Shown here: positions 36,932-46,205 of the stretch, in pieces
Position numbering within the stretch: the first letter of the stretch is position 1
Layout: each line of letters opens with the position of its first letter
The notes under the pieces: model-generated
Seen by the model: the letters and a program-made list of their open reading frames with translations, nothing else
What the model was told of the DNA's origin: nothing
Databases searched by the model: none
Assembly: GCA_028280415.1 (NCBI GenBank)
Contig: JANQLV010000047.1
Span: 1-64,000, forward strand
From: Saprospiraceae bacterium
Lineage (GTDB): Bacteria; Bacteroidota; Bacteroidia; Chitinophagales; Saprospiraceae
Length of the DNA stretch: 64,000 bases
Direction: 5' to 3'
Position numbers and translations under genes: made by a program

Positions 36932-37699
36932 TCAGACACTCCCCTCCCCCAAAAACTGCTTAAACGCAGATTCAAAACTTCCCATCTTCGTAACAGAGAT
37001 TTCCACTGTACATTGCTGAGGTAAATAAATCAATCCATTCCGACCCATTTTCTGGTATCGAAGAATATGATTCATATTGACAATGTAGCTATGATGAGTT
37101 CGGAAGAAATTTTTAGTATTGAGTTGCTGTTCTATGATTTTAAGCGAATGAGCAGAAGCCATTTTGACTACTTTATCTGCTTGTAAAAAATAAATATAGG
37201 TGATTCTATTATCCGCTTTACAATATAAAATATCCTTGAAGTAAATAATGACATTGCCCTTTTTTCGATCAGGAACAATCAAGGCACGTTTGTTCCTGTC
37301 GAAAGGTTGGTTTTCCGTAGCGCGTTGCTTTATTTTTGCCAGGGCTGTATTGACCGCAGTGATCAAATCTCTTTCCCGAAAAGGTTTGATGAGATAGCCC
37401 CAAGGCTGAATATCGTTGATCGCCTTAATGGCATAATCGGAGAAGGCAGTGGTAAAAATAACACCAAAAGAAGGGTTGGGAATCATGGCTAAAATGTCAA
37501 AACCCTGACCACTTGGAGGAAGTTCGATATCCAGAAAAACTAATGCTGGCTGTAACCTGGTAATCACTTCGACGGCTGATTCTACGCCATTAGCTTCTGC
37601 AATTACTTCAATGTCGGGGCAATATTTTTGCAACATTCCTTTTAATGTAAGGACACTACTGGTTTCATCATCAACAATGATTGTTTTTACGCTACTCAT
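36932..37699 (-). CDS. LytTR-family response regulator
   Basis: This is a 255-aa protein from ATG 37699 (MSSVKTIIVDDE); the longer frame would start inside the upstream kinase gene. The receiver has Asp57 in LVFLDIELPP and Lys in YLIKPF; the C-terminal LytTR domain contains FFRTHHSYIVNMNHI. The spacing to the propeller kinase gene is 7 bases, so the two are an operon and a cognate pair. It is a paralogue of the regulator at 30559-31320. Confidence 0.93.
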   Translation of the reverse strand: MSSVKTIIVDDETSSVLTLKGMLQKYCPDIEVIAEANGVESAVEVITRLQPALVFLDIELPPSGQGFDILAMIPNPSFGVIFTTAFSDYAIKAINDIQPWGYLIKPFRERDLITAVNTALAKIKQRATENQPFDRNKRALIVPDRKKGNVIIYFKDILYCKADNRITYIYFLQADKVVKMASAHSLKIIEQQLNTKNFFRTHHSYIVNMNHILRYQKMGRNGLIYLPQQCTVEISVTKMGSFESAFKQFLGEGSV

Positions 37700-37706
37700 A
37701 GCAATA

Positions 37707-40670
37707 TTATTTTTGAATGGTGAGTTGGTTAATATGATAACGTAGAAGAACTCTCGTTCCATGCAACTCTTGATCAATAGTGGAAAGATCAATCCATTGG
37801 ATGTTTAAATTTATTTTATATAGTTGATTCAACATGTCTACTTTATTTTTTAGCAACTGCCGCCCCATAGATTTTCTATTGGACAAAGGTTGTTTTTGTT
37901 GTTTTCTTCTGGCGGATTCTATTATCCCTATACCATTATCTTCCACGGTACAGACCAATTGATTGCCCCTTCGATAAAAATGAATAATCAGCTTTGAGGG
38001 ACCTCTTTCTGCTAGTCCGTGAATGGTTGCATTTTCCAGTATGGGTTGTAATAACATAGTGGGAAAAGGCGCTTCGCGACTAAGCTGATCATCTAGTAAA
38101 ATTTGGTATTCAAATCTTTCGTGATAACGCAACTGGATTAAATCAAGATATTTTTGGATATAATCTATTTCTTTGGATAGCGGGATAAAATCCGTTTCTG
38201 AAACCTTTAAGGTCTTACGCAACAAGTCCGTAAACAAGTGGATGTAATCGCTAGCCTTTTCAAGTTGTGGGGGATAGAAAAACTGCTTTACGGCATTAAT
38301 AGTGTTCCCAATAAAATGCGGATTTATCTGATTTCCCAAAGCACTTAATTTTGATTTTACAAAGTCATTTTCCAACTTTAGCCTTTGGGTATGGATGCGA
38401 TAATATCTTATAGCAAACAGAATAACAAGCGCCAGAAAGCCCAAATAGGGCCAAATCGTATTCCTCCAAAGTGGCAGGATAGTCATTTCCCAGTGAACCG
38501 CTTGTACCTCACTTTGCTGTGTAAGATTATTAGCCTTTGACTCAATGACATATCTCCCGGCAGCCACGTTAAATCCAAAATTTAGTTCGGAGCTGGTCTG
38601 AACAATGGTATCAATACTGGGCGTGAAAAAGTTGATGACATCTTTAAAAGTAATATTGGGAAAAACATTGCGGTACCTCTTTATAATATGCTGATAACTA
38701 TATGTTTCACAAGGATAGCATTGAAGCGAAGAAAATTGAGCTTTGACTTGTAAAGACCTGGACCGCACCCGTAAGCCACGCCTGGCCTTCTCCCCCATCA
38801 AGCTAACTGCGACAGCACTTTTCTGATCTTGATACTCCAAAGCCACCAATTCTGTCTTGGGGCTTTCTGCTCCCCTATCCTCTTGCAAGATAATTCTGGA
38901 AAGACCATTCACTGTTGCCACCCATAAACTATCTCCCTGTAATAACACATCATTTATCTCATTGCTTCTCAGTCCATGGGCGGTCCCGTAATGCTTGGTT
39001 TGTCCGGAGGGATAGCTAGCATACACCCCTTGATTGGTGACTAACCAAAGTATTCCTCCTTCAGACAATTGTATTTTCTTGATTATTCCAATGTGGGAAA
39101 GTTGCCGGGAGAAATAGCGTTCTACCTGTTTGATCTGTCCTTTATGAATCTTGATTTTAATGATATCATTTTCTGAGTTGACCAACCAAAGTAAATTGCG
39201 ATCACTTATCATATCTACAATCCGAAATCTCAGGTCCGTAAACTCGGTACCCCAGTTTTTAGTGAATTGATCAGCCGAAGAAAAAAGTCCGATTGAAGTA
39301 CCTAACCAGAAATAGCCTTCCTGATCAACTTCTAAAACTGTCACTCGCTCGTTTAGAATTCGTTCTACTTGATTGTTGTGCTTATTAATACGTAGCAGGC
39401 GAACGGAAGTCCCCAGGTAGATATGATCATCATTGATGGTCACCATGGATTTACAGGCCCCCGTATGTAGTCGCTTTCTTTTGCCTTGTCGATAATAATA
39501 ACAGCCTTCATCGGTCAGGGTATAAATCGAGCTGTCTTGTCCTGCAATAATTTGCCGCACCTGGTTTAGCCCTTTTATCTTAGAATAAGAATCCAGCAGG
39601 GAAATCTGATCGCCCTGCATCCGGTATAAAAAGCCGGAGTCATCTCCCAGAAGTAATTGCCCTTTGGGGTCACTGGTTAAGGAGACTATATTTTCAGATC
39701 GCAAACCTTGTTTTTGATTCCAGTTTTGGGCGTGGACTTTTGGAATAGAGAACAAACCTTCGTGAAAAGAACCAAACCACATATTCCCTAAATGGTCTTT
39801 GTAAATCTCTGAAATCTTTTTCCCCGATAAATAAAGTACTGGATCATGTAAGCCTCTTTCATCTAAATGATACCGGTAAACACCTTCTCCCGGAACACTC
39901 CCCCACAGATGATTAGTATCGTCTAAATAACTAACCTCAAACTCCTTTGGGGCCGACTGTATGAATTGAATACGAGTGCCATCAGATTGTAGCACATACG
40001 TATGTCCCCTTAAAGTTACAACTAAGAAATCATCATTTGTGGTTACTCGGTGAAAAATGGAGTTCGCCCCAAAATCAAAAACGGAACGAATATTCATACT
40101 GTCACCGCTTAGGGTGATTTGATGTATGCCTATATTATCAAATCCTAAAACCTGATCTCTTACTTTTTTGACCGCACGAAATTTGAATTGATCAAAGGTC
40201 TTAACGGTGAGTTCGTCGAATTTCTGACTTGTAATATGAGTGATATGCCCCGAGGTTAGCAACAAAGAGCTATCCCTACCAGGGATAAAATCCCAAATAA
40301 TATAGTTGAGGGGAATCTTTTTGATCGCTGGCACCACCGTTTCATTGTATAGCCTTCCTTCAAAGAGAAAAGCCACTTTTTGTCGAAAGGTATTGATCCA
40401 TAAACGCCCGTGGAAATCCTCAAAGACTCTGAATACCTCGGTATCCGGCAAACTGTCTTTAATCCCATAATTGGTAAACCTTTCACCATCAAATCGAGAT
40501 AAACCATTAGACGTGCTGATCCATACATATCCCGTTTTGTCTTCATAGATACCATATACTCTGTTGCTGGGCAAGCCATCTTCCATGGTATACTGGATAT
40601 AACCTGATGACTGTCCCGTTACTAGCAAGGGAAGAAAAATGAGTAAAAAATCAAGGATTATTTTTTTCAC
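37707..40670 (-). CDS. LytS-type sensor kinase with two-component propeller domain
   Basis: This 987-aa protein has a signal peptide (MKKIILDFLLIFLPLLVTGQ), then some 14 Reg_prop blades (GYVWISTSNGLSRFDG, GYFWLGTSIGLFS) forming a periplasmic double propeller, a Y_Y_Y-like beta domain, one transmembrane helix (TIWPYLGFLALVILFAIRYY) and a His_kinase domain (INPHFIGNTINAV with the phospho-His; NATIHGL and EDNGIGI for ATP binding). The hybrid layout is like SusR/BT-type systems that sense glycans, but this one lacks a fused receiver and regulator and works with the separate LytTR gene 7 bases downstream. Ligand unknown. Confidence 0.92.
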   Translation of the reverse strand: MKKIILDFLLIFLPLLVTGQSSGYIQYTMEDGLPSNRVYGIYEDKTGYVWISTSNGLSRFDGERFTNYGIKDSLPDTEVFRVFEDFHGRLWINTFRQKVAFLFEGRLYNETVVPAIKKIPLNYIIWDFIPGRDSSLLLTSGHITHITSQKFDELTVKTFDQFKFRAVKKVRDQVLGFDNIGIHQITLSGDSMNIRSVFDFGANSIFHRVTTNDDFLVVTLRGHTYVLQSDGTRIQFIQSAPKEFEVSYLDDTNHLWGSVPGEGVYRYHLDERGLHDPVLYLSGKKISEIYKDHLGNMWFGSFHEGLFSIPKVHAQNWNQKQGLRSENIVSLTSDPKGQLLLGDDSGFLYRMQGDQISLLDSYSKIKGLNQVRQIIAGQDSSIYTLTDEGCYYYRQGKRKRLHTGACKSMVTINDDHIYLGTSVRLLRINKHNNQVERILNERVTVLEVDQEGYFWLGTSIGLFSSADQFTKNWGTEFTDLRFRIVDMISDRNLLWLVNSENDIIKIKIHKGQIKQVERYFSRQLSHIGIIKKIQLSEGGILWLVTNQGVYASYPSGQTKHYGTAHGLRSNEINDVLLQGDSLWVATVNGLSRIILQEDRGAESPKTELVALEYQDQKSAVAVSLMGEKARRGLRVRSRSLQVKAQFSSLQCYPCETYSYQHIIKRYRNVFPNITFKDVINFFTPSIDTIVQTSSELNFGFNVAAGRYVIESKANNLTQQSEVQAVHWEMTILPLWRNTIWPYLGFLALVILFAIRYYRIHTQRLKLENDFVKSKLSALGNQINPHFIGNTINAVKQFFYPPQLEKASDYIHLFTDLLRKTLKVSETDFIPLSKEIDYIQKYLDLIQLRYHERFEYQILLDDQLSREAPFPTMLLQPILENATIHGLAERGPSKLIIHFYRRGNQLVCTVEDNGIGIIESARRKQQKQPLSNRKSMGRQLLKNKVDMLNQLYKINLNIQWIDLSTIDQELHGTRVLLRYHINQLTIQK

Positions 40671-40847
40671 AGATATCTATTGAGGTAATACTTTTGGCTC
40701 ATAAGATAATAAACTGAATTCCAATTAATTAATGTACGATTATAAAATACAGCTACGGGCAATTCACACCATTCAAAAAATTTGAGATAATAAACAATCA
40801 TCTATAATTCGCCACAATTAAGTTTCAGGTATTCGGCCTAATTTAAA

Positions 40848-40893
40848 GGCAAAAATCCTCATTTAGCTATGGCTAAACTCCGGTTTTTGCGCC
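40848..40893. repeat. Structured palindromic element
   Basis: The outer arms GGCAAAAATCC (40848-40858) and GGTTTTTGCGCC (40882-40893) pair with small bulges, and an inner perfect hairpin TTTAGC-TATG-GCTAAA lies at 40862-40877. It sits upstream of the propeller kinase, about 180 bases before its ATG, and may be a leader element or a dispersed short palindrome. Confidence 0.45.
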
Positions 40894-40962
40894 TTGTCTA
40901 AACAAAAAATGAATCATTTTCGCTGCAAAAACCAAATTCCCAAACACGCTTTTAGTCTAGCT

Positions 40963-40970
40963 CAAATGTA
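40963..40970 (-). promoter_or_regulatory. Possible -7 box for the propeller kinase operon
   Basis: The minus strand reads TACATTTG (TAnnTTTG). It lies 293 bases upstream of the ATG, which would give an unusually long leader that includes the structured element at 40848-40893. Confidence 0.35.
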
Positions 40971-41253
40971 GAAATAAAATAGATAAATTTACATAAACCC
41001 AATTATAGGTAGTAGAGTATACAGTATCATTCTCTTAATAATAATTTGCCAACACTCCCCTATCCTATTTTTTTATTTAATTTATTTAAAAAATACTAAT
41101 CCAGATGAGAATAATAGTTTTTAGAATAGAATAATGTCTAATTCATAGTAATGTTGTAATTCAAAAGTATTCTTTTTAGAATTAATGCATTAAAGTATCG
41201 AGACTCTTTAATGCTTTCTTTTAAACTAAATTTTTATTTCTGTATATAAAATA

Positions 41254-41281
41254 ACTCCTGCCGCTTTAAAACAACAGGAGT
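41254..41281 (-). terminator. Terminator after the serine protease gene
   Basis: A 7-bp stem (41254-41260 with 41275-41281, 14-nt loop) is followed on the minus strand by TATTTTATA. The T-run is broken, so the call is moderate. Confidence 0.55.
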
Positions 41282-41324
41282 CTTTCATAATATTACCCGC
41301 AAATACACATCTGAATAAGAAGGA

Positions 41325-42449
41325 CTATTTCAACATCACTTTTTTAGTGGTTATAAACCCTCTTGAAAAATTTCTAATTGTTACAAAATAAAACCCTGAA
41401 TTATAATTGGATGTAAATAATTCATGCGCTGAATTACCCTGATTTGGTATGAAATCATTTACCAGCCTTCCTGAAATACTAAAAATGCTGATAGCATACT
41501 CATCATTGGCATTTAAACCATTAATCGTTAATACATCATCGCTTTGGTAAAGGAATATGCCTTCTTCATGAGCAGGAGCATTAAAAACTGAAGTTATTAC
41601 AGCATTGGTCTCCATTATATTATCGATCCAATCCCGATATTTGGGTACAAAAGTATAGATACCCGGAAAGTCTTCCGTAGTTATATCCGATTCGCCTCCT
41701 GAAACCACCCCTACTTGTTTGTAAATACCATTATCTTCAAAAAACAATGGTCCTCCACTATCTCCTGAAGCAGCGCCCGTTGGTGCATCTCCAGCAAAGT
41801 ATCCCGCACAGATAGTTCCACCCGCATTTGCCTCGTAAACACCGCTGGAAGAAGAAGCATATGAAGCAGCACAAGAATCCTGCGAAAAGAAAGAGGGCAT
41901 ACCTACTCTAAGTGTATCCGATGCTTCTCCACCGGTTTCTGTAAGTCCCCAACCCAACACTATTCCCGGCATCTGATGAGCATACAAGGAGGAATCTGCA
42001 TACTCTGCCAATGCTACCGGTAATGTTGTAGCCGGTTCAGACAATCTGATTAAGGCAATGTCTGGTCCCGTTCCACCGGCAAATATGCCCGCATAATCTT
42101 CATGTATAAAAATACTGTCTACATTTATTAATTCAGAAAAGGATTCTAAATTGCCGGCATTATTAGTAATTGAATTGATGATGACTTGCTCTACTAGTGG
42201 TACACCGGGAAAAGGAAAGTCGTTTGTAATGCAATGACCCGCGGTCAATACCCACTGTGGGGCGATGAGTGAAGCTCCACAACCCGCACTTCCATCGCTC
42301 ATAGCAAGCGAAACCATCCAGGGATAGTCTCCTACATTTACAATAGTCCCATCTACAACCCTATGAGCTGCTTCTCCATCTTCGTTTTGAGCCAGGAGCT
42401 GTGCTGAAAAAATTGCCAGCATAAAAAATGTCAAGATTATTTTTTTCAT
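41325..42449 (-). CDS. Secreted S1-family serine protease with T9SS domain
   Basis: This is a 374-aa protein from ATG 42449, which gives the signal peptide MKKIILTFFMLAIFSAQLLA; the longer frame only adds residues before it. The catalytic triad is H72 in LTAGHC, D130 in DIALI and S231 in GDSGGP. The mature enzyme begins near RVVDG, so a short propeptide is removed. At the S1 pocket the chymotrypsin-189 position is Gly, not Asp, so trypsin-like Arg/Lys specificity is not expected. A T9SS sorting domain with a weak first strand (IFLYQSDDVL, GFYFVTIRN) closes the protein. It is exported to the surface or medium. Confidence 0.9.
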   Translation of the reverse strand: MKKIILTFFMLAIFSAQLLAQNEDGEAAHRVVDGTIVNVGDYPWMVSLAMSDGSAGCGASLIAPQWVLTAGHCITNDFPFPGVPLVEQVIINSITNNAGNLESFSELINVDSIFIHEDYAGIFAGGTGPDIALIRLSEPATTLPVALAEYADSSLYAHQMPGIVLGWGLTETGGEASDTLRVGMPSFFSQDSCAASYASSSSGVYEANAGGTICAGYFAGDAPTGAASGDSGGPLFFEDNGIYKQVGVVSGGESDITTEDFPGIYTFVPKYRDWIDNIMETNAVITSVFNAPAHEEGIFLYQSDDVLTINGLNANDEYAISIFSISGRLVNDFIPNQGNSAHELFTSNYNSGFYFVTIRNFSRGFITTKKVMLK

Positions 42450-42804
42450 AATTTTTACTTTTACAAGCAACCATTCCCTCTTAAACATAAGTCATTACAA
42501 GTTCATTCAAACAATCGACTATCAATCATTTGACTTATAAAAACCTATGAGTGTAAAGAGTAATTACTTCGTTTTAGAAAATAGTAATTCTGCTAAAAGA
42601 CTTCCATATTAGAATTACCGCATTTTGATTATTTAATATCTATACGAAATTGATTCGTACAAAAGTTAGGCCTGCCTCAAAATTCATTTAATAAAATACG
42701 ACTTTTATGCTACCATGAAAGCTCACTAATCATACGGAATCAGAAAGGCTAAAAGTTAGCGGAATATTCTTTATTTTTATACATCGCAATACTTTACGAG
42801 AAGA
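42450..42804. other. Intergenic region, 355 bp
   Basis: The region lies between the serine protease start and the end of the lipoprotein gene. AT-rich, with no exact TAnnTTTG box, hairpin or ORF that I can support. Confidence 0.5.
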
Positions 42805-43965
42805 TTAAATATCAGGGTAAGCTACGGCAAAGACCAATTCTTCAGTTTCAAATATAATTGAATCAGAAAAGTCACTAGTATTAAAAAGTTTGGCTTTCGC
42901 TCTTGCGGTTATTTTCATTGTTTTCTGACCATCCAGATCATCTATAAAAGGTTCAATGCTAAGTATTTCAAAAAAACTATCGGCGGGTTGCTGTTCAAAA
43001 GAATCGACGAAAGAAGAATAAAGTTCCCCATCAGCCGATACCCAATCGAAAATGATACTGGAAAAATAATATGGTTCAGGCAATACAGGACGATAATCAA
43101 ATCCTGCCGAACAATCTATCCCCTGATGAGATTGTACCCGGCTGCAAAAACTGCCACTGCAACCACCAATCAGTTCGACATCTACACAAACATCGTAAAT
43201 ACCAGGTGTGGCATAAGTATGGGTTATTGTGGAAATAGCGCCTTCCTGACTAGTCATATTATCTCCAAAATCCCATGCAGAGCTAATAATGCTTACATTA
43301 AAAAAAGGGAGTATAAAATTCACTTGACCATCCGGTTGATTGATATAGGAAAAAGTAGCAAATGGACAAGGTGGCTGGAGCGCAAATTTTACATCGTCCT
43401 GCCAAACATCTGTACAGCCCTCTGATTCATTGGTGAGAATCAATTCTACCGTTTGTCCGCTTGTACCGGGAAAATAAAAAACGGGTTGTTCGCAAGTAGC
43501 AGAATCCAGACCATTAAAAATCCAAAGGTATTGGTAATTGGGATTATCAACTATATTCGTGTTCCCGGTATTAAACTGATGCGTCTGTACCAAAAACACC
43601 GGATTAGCAAAATCGGCAATCGGATACATTCCCGTCCGAAGGCTTTCATCTCTAATAAAATTAGCGCCCGGTTTTGTGATTTTACGGTCGCGTAGCCGTA
43701 TAGTTAATTCTTCTGTGCAGGTGGTCGAACAATTGGATTTTTTAAAAGTGCCACTAAAAGTATATATATCAAAATCATCTTTAGCAAAATCACTTTCCAG
43801 ATAATAGTCATCTTTTCCTGCTGCAATAATTAAAGAATCCGTTCCGAGCTTTGCTAATACTTTTAATGAAGGTTCTTCTTCAATTGGTTCAGGTAGTGGC
43901 TCAGGTTTACAAGCGTAAAAAAACAATGCGAAAAACATTAAATACCTTGAAGATGAAAAATTCAT
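42805..43965 (-). CDS. PKD-domain lipoprotein
   Basis: This 386-aa protein has a lipoprotein signal (MNFSSSRYLMFFALFFYAC, lipobox F-Y-A-C, then a Pro/Glu-rich linker). A PKD domain is visible in the middle (WDFGDN, HTYATPGIYDVCVDV). Several Cys pairs in the flanking regions (CSTTC, CSAGF) suggest disulfides. The extracellular or periplasmic role is unknown. It follows the membrane/barrel gene by 3 bases and the sigma factor gene before that, so it belongs to the same operon. Confidence 0.8.
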   Translation of the reverse strand: MNFSSSRYLMFFALFFYACKPEPLPEPIEEEPSLKVLAKLGTDSLIIAAGKDDYYLESDFAKDDFDIYTFSGTFKKSNCSTTCTEELTIRLRDRKITKPGANFIRDESLRTGMYPIADFANPVFLVQTHQFNTGNTNIVDNPNYQYLWIFNGLDSATCEQPVFYFPGTSGQTVELILTNESEGCTDVWQDDVKFALQPPCPFATFSYINQPDGQVNFILPFFNVSIISSAWDFGDNMTSQEGAISTITHTYATPGIYDVCVDVELIGGCSGSFCSRVQSHQGIDCSAGFDYRPVLPEPYYFSSIIFDWVSADGELYSSFVDSFEQQPADSFFEILSIEPFIDDLDGQKTMKITARAKAKLFNTSDFSDSIIFETEELVFAVAYPDI

Positions 43966-43968
43966 TTT

Positions 43969-45282
43969 TTAAAGTTTATATCTTAGAAAAATGCTAAAAT
44001 GGCCTAGTCTGTCCTTTTCTGTTTTTCCAAAAAAAGAATCGTTTAGCAAGTCTGTCAAGCTTTGTCGATATTGAAATCCCCCGGTCATTTTATAATTGAA
44101 ATGATAGCCATAGGCAAGGCTTGTTTCAAAATTCCAAAGCGATAAAGCATCGCCATAATCCACTCCTTTTCGAAAAGATTCAACTGGCGATTGCTCCAGG
44201 GTATTACTTTGAAAAATGCTTAAATCACCAGAGGTCCTGAGCCGCAAGACAGCATGCGCACCTAATGAAAATTCATGTTTCATAGCAGAAGTCAGATAAG
44301 TGATTTGCAAGGGGAACTGGAGCAGATGAATGCTGTTTAAGTTCCAAATATGTTGCGTTCGGGTAGCTACAAAATCAAAGGTATTTTGCTCTATGGTATT
44401 GCTGACAATATTGCCTGATAAGAAACCATAACCAATGCCGGATGAAATGCTCCAATTTCTGGCGAGCCGGTAATTGGTATATAAATGAATTTCAGAATTG
44501 CGTGTCTCTTGCAGCGAAGAAGAGAAAGCCTTTCCTAGACCAAACTGAATACCCAAAGCGAAACTCCAGGGAGCTGTCTTTTTCCCTTCAAGTATATTCA
44601 AATCGAGTTTTAAATCTTCTTTTTCTTCATTTGAAACAACAGCATCAAGTGTAAGGGCAGGTAAAAATACCGGTAAACCAATCTTTTCAACATCAGTCTC
44701 CTTTTTCAGAACAGTCCTTACCGGTTCTATCCTATTGTCAGATAAAATCTCGTTTTTTGAAGAGGTATCATTCTTGTCTTTTGAAAGGAGTTCTGTTTTG
44801 CCCGGATACAAGGAATCTAAAAAAGAATGAGCCATTTTTTCTTTTTGACTATCCCGGTTCGAACTATTAATAATTTCTTTATCTAAACTCGATTGGTAAG
44901 TATTTTTTTGAGCCCCTTTGGCTGTTTCCAAGGAAAAAGAGTGCCTGTTTTGGTCGGATTCGGTATTTGCAGGATTAGGCGCTTTTTTCTCTTTTTCTAA
45001 AGAAGGAATTTCAACTACCGAAGTATTATTTTGTTCTACATCATCAATAGTATTTGGAATCTCTGCCGTTTTCACAATCCACCATCCCAAAGATGTTGCG
45101 GCAATTAAAAACAGGGATAGAAATATCCAAAATATTCGCCGTCGCTTCCGTTTATCTTGCTCGGTTCTTTTAAGTTGAGCAATTTGCTCGGAAGCAAAGT
45201 TCCAATAATCCTCTTTAAAAGGAAAATCACTTTCTTGAAGTTTCCCTTTAACAAAGTCTTCGAATTTAGGTACTTCTTTCAT
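43969..45282 (-). CDS. Inner-membrane helix fused to a barrel-like domain, putative anti-sigma
   Basis: This 437-aa protein has a cytoplasmic N-terminus (about 50 aa, MKEVPKFEDFVKGKL and FKEDYWNFASEQIAQL), a basic patch and one transmembrane helix (RIFWIFLSLFLIAATSLGWWIV). A Ser/Asn/Lys-rich linker follows, and about 190 C-terminal residues show the strand pattern of small outer-membrane barrels (FALGIQFGLGKAF, SSGIGYGFLSGN, FSIFLRYKL). The start codon overlaps the stop of the sigma gene (ATGA), implying coupling. The cytoplasmic segment in the anti-sigma position suggests it sequesters the sigma factor, but no ZAS motif is seen, so this is inference. Confidence 0.75.
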   Translation of the reverse strand: MKEVPKFEDFVKGKLQESDFPFKEDYWNFASEQIAQLKRTEQDKRKRRRIFWIFLSLFLIAATSLGWWIVKTAEIPNTIDDVEQNNTSVVEIPSLEKEKKAPNPANTESDQNRHSFSLETAKGAQKNTYQSSLDKEIINSSNRDSQKEKMAHSFLDSLYPGKTELLSKDKNDTSSKNEILSDNRIEPVRTVLKKETDVEKIGLPVFLPALTLDAVVSNEEKEDLKLDLNILEGKKTAPWSFALGIQFGLGKAFSSSLQETRNSEIHLYTNYRLARNWSISSGIGYGFLSGNIVSNTIEQNTFDFVATRTQHIWNLNSIHLLQFPLQITYLTSAMKHEFSLGAHAVLRLRTSGDLSIFQSNTLEQSPVESFRKGVDYGDALSLWNFETSLAYGYHFNYKMTGGFQYRQSLTDLLNDSFFGKTEKDRLGHFSIFLRYKL

Positions 45283-45854
45283 TTTTCATAAATTTTATTG
45301 GTCTTCATTTTGGCTAAAATTTTTGTTTGCAGCTTCTTTTTTGCACTTGCATAATGCCATTTGGAGGCACTCAAACCGATGCCTAATTGTTCTGCAATCT
45401 CATTATGCTTGTACCCGTCAATTGCGTGTAAATTAAAAACACTTGCCGTAAGTACAGGGAGCTCATTGATAAACTGGTAGATTTCCTCAGCCGAGACTGC
45501 AGCCGAATCAAACCAATCTTGTTTGCTTTCTACCTGCCATTGCAGCTCCGCTTCTTCCAGCATTTTCGTTTGGCTCTTGTATTTTTTGTTCTTTCTCATT
45601 TCATCAATGATGCTGTTAATCATTACCCTTTTTGTCCAGGCGAGGAAACTGCTGCTTTGATTCATATCGAATTTCTCAAGCACCGTCAATATTTTATAAA
45701 AACCAATGTTCAACAACTCCATAGCTTCATTTTTTGATTGCCCGTACCGTATACAAATGCTCATCAAGAACGGGAAACAGTCCTTATAGAGTTGTCGCTG
45801 CGCTTTTTCATCGCCGTCAATACAGGCCCTCAATGTGCTTACACTAATTTGCAT
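45279..45854 (-). CDS. ECF-type RNA polymerase sigma factor
   Basis: This is a 191-aa protein from ATG 45854 (a TTG 9 bases upstream is less likely). Region 2 is visible in LLNIGFYKILTVLEKF and FLAWTKRVMINSIIDEMRK; region 4 in ELPVLTASVFNLHAIDGYKHNEIAEQLGIGLSASKWHYASAKKKL. Sigma-70 family of the small ECF class. It heads a three-gene unit with a membrane/barrel protein and a PKD lipoprotein, typical of envelope-signal control. Target promoters are not known. Confidence 0.9.
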   Translation of the reverse strand: MQISVSTLRACIDGDEKAQRQLYKDCFPFLMSICIRYGQSKNEAMELLNIGFYKILTVLEKFDMNQSSSFLAWTKRVMINSIIDEMRKNKKYKSQTKMLEEAELQWQVESKQDWFDSAAVSAEEIYQFINELPVLTASVFNLHAIDGYKHNEIAEQLGIGLSASKWHYASAKKKLQTKILAKMKTNKIYEK

Positions 45855-46205
45855 TATTCGCAAAAGTTGGTTTAAACAGATACGCTTCTCAAAAAGAAGA
45901 AAGTGTTATAGCAGATACCTGTTCCTTAAAAAGCCCTTCCCGGTTTTTGATAGCTGGAAGGATTGAGCGGTATATTCGTACATCGCTACCAATACGATTT
46001 ATAAGAATACGGAAATTGAAATCAAGAAAGTTAGCTGAATGGGTAAAATATTATTATGTGCCGGGAAGCCGTACATTTAAGCAATAAAAATGAGGGATTA
46101 TGTTATGGGATGTGTATTGATTTTATGAATGTTTTGGAAAGAAAATTTTAACTGAGTAAAAATAAATATAAACATTCCAATAGATAACCGAACAACAAAG
46201 TCAAC
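45855..46205. other. Intergenic region, 351 bp
   Basis: The region lies between the ECF sigma start and the end of the cox cluster. No exact -7 box, hairpin with T-tract or ORF can be supported. Confidence 0.5.

Larger units (their letters stand above)
40671..41324. other. Non-coding region, 654 bp
   Basis: AT-rich. It contains the structured element 40848-40893, one exact -7 box facing the propeller kinase (40963-40970) and the terminator of the protease gene (41254-41281). No ORF or RNA gene could be identified. Confidence 0.55.
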
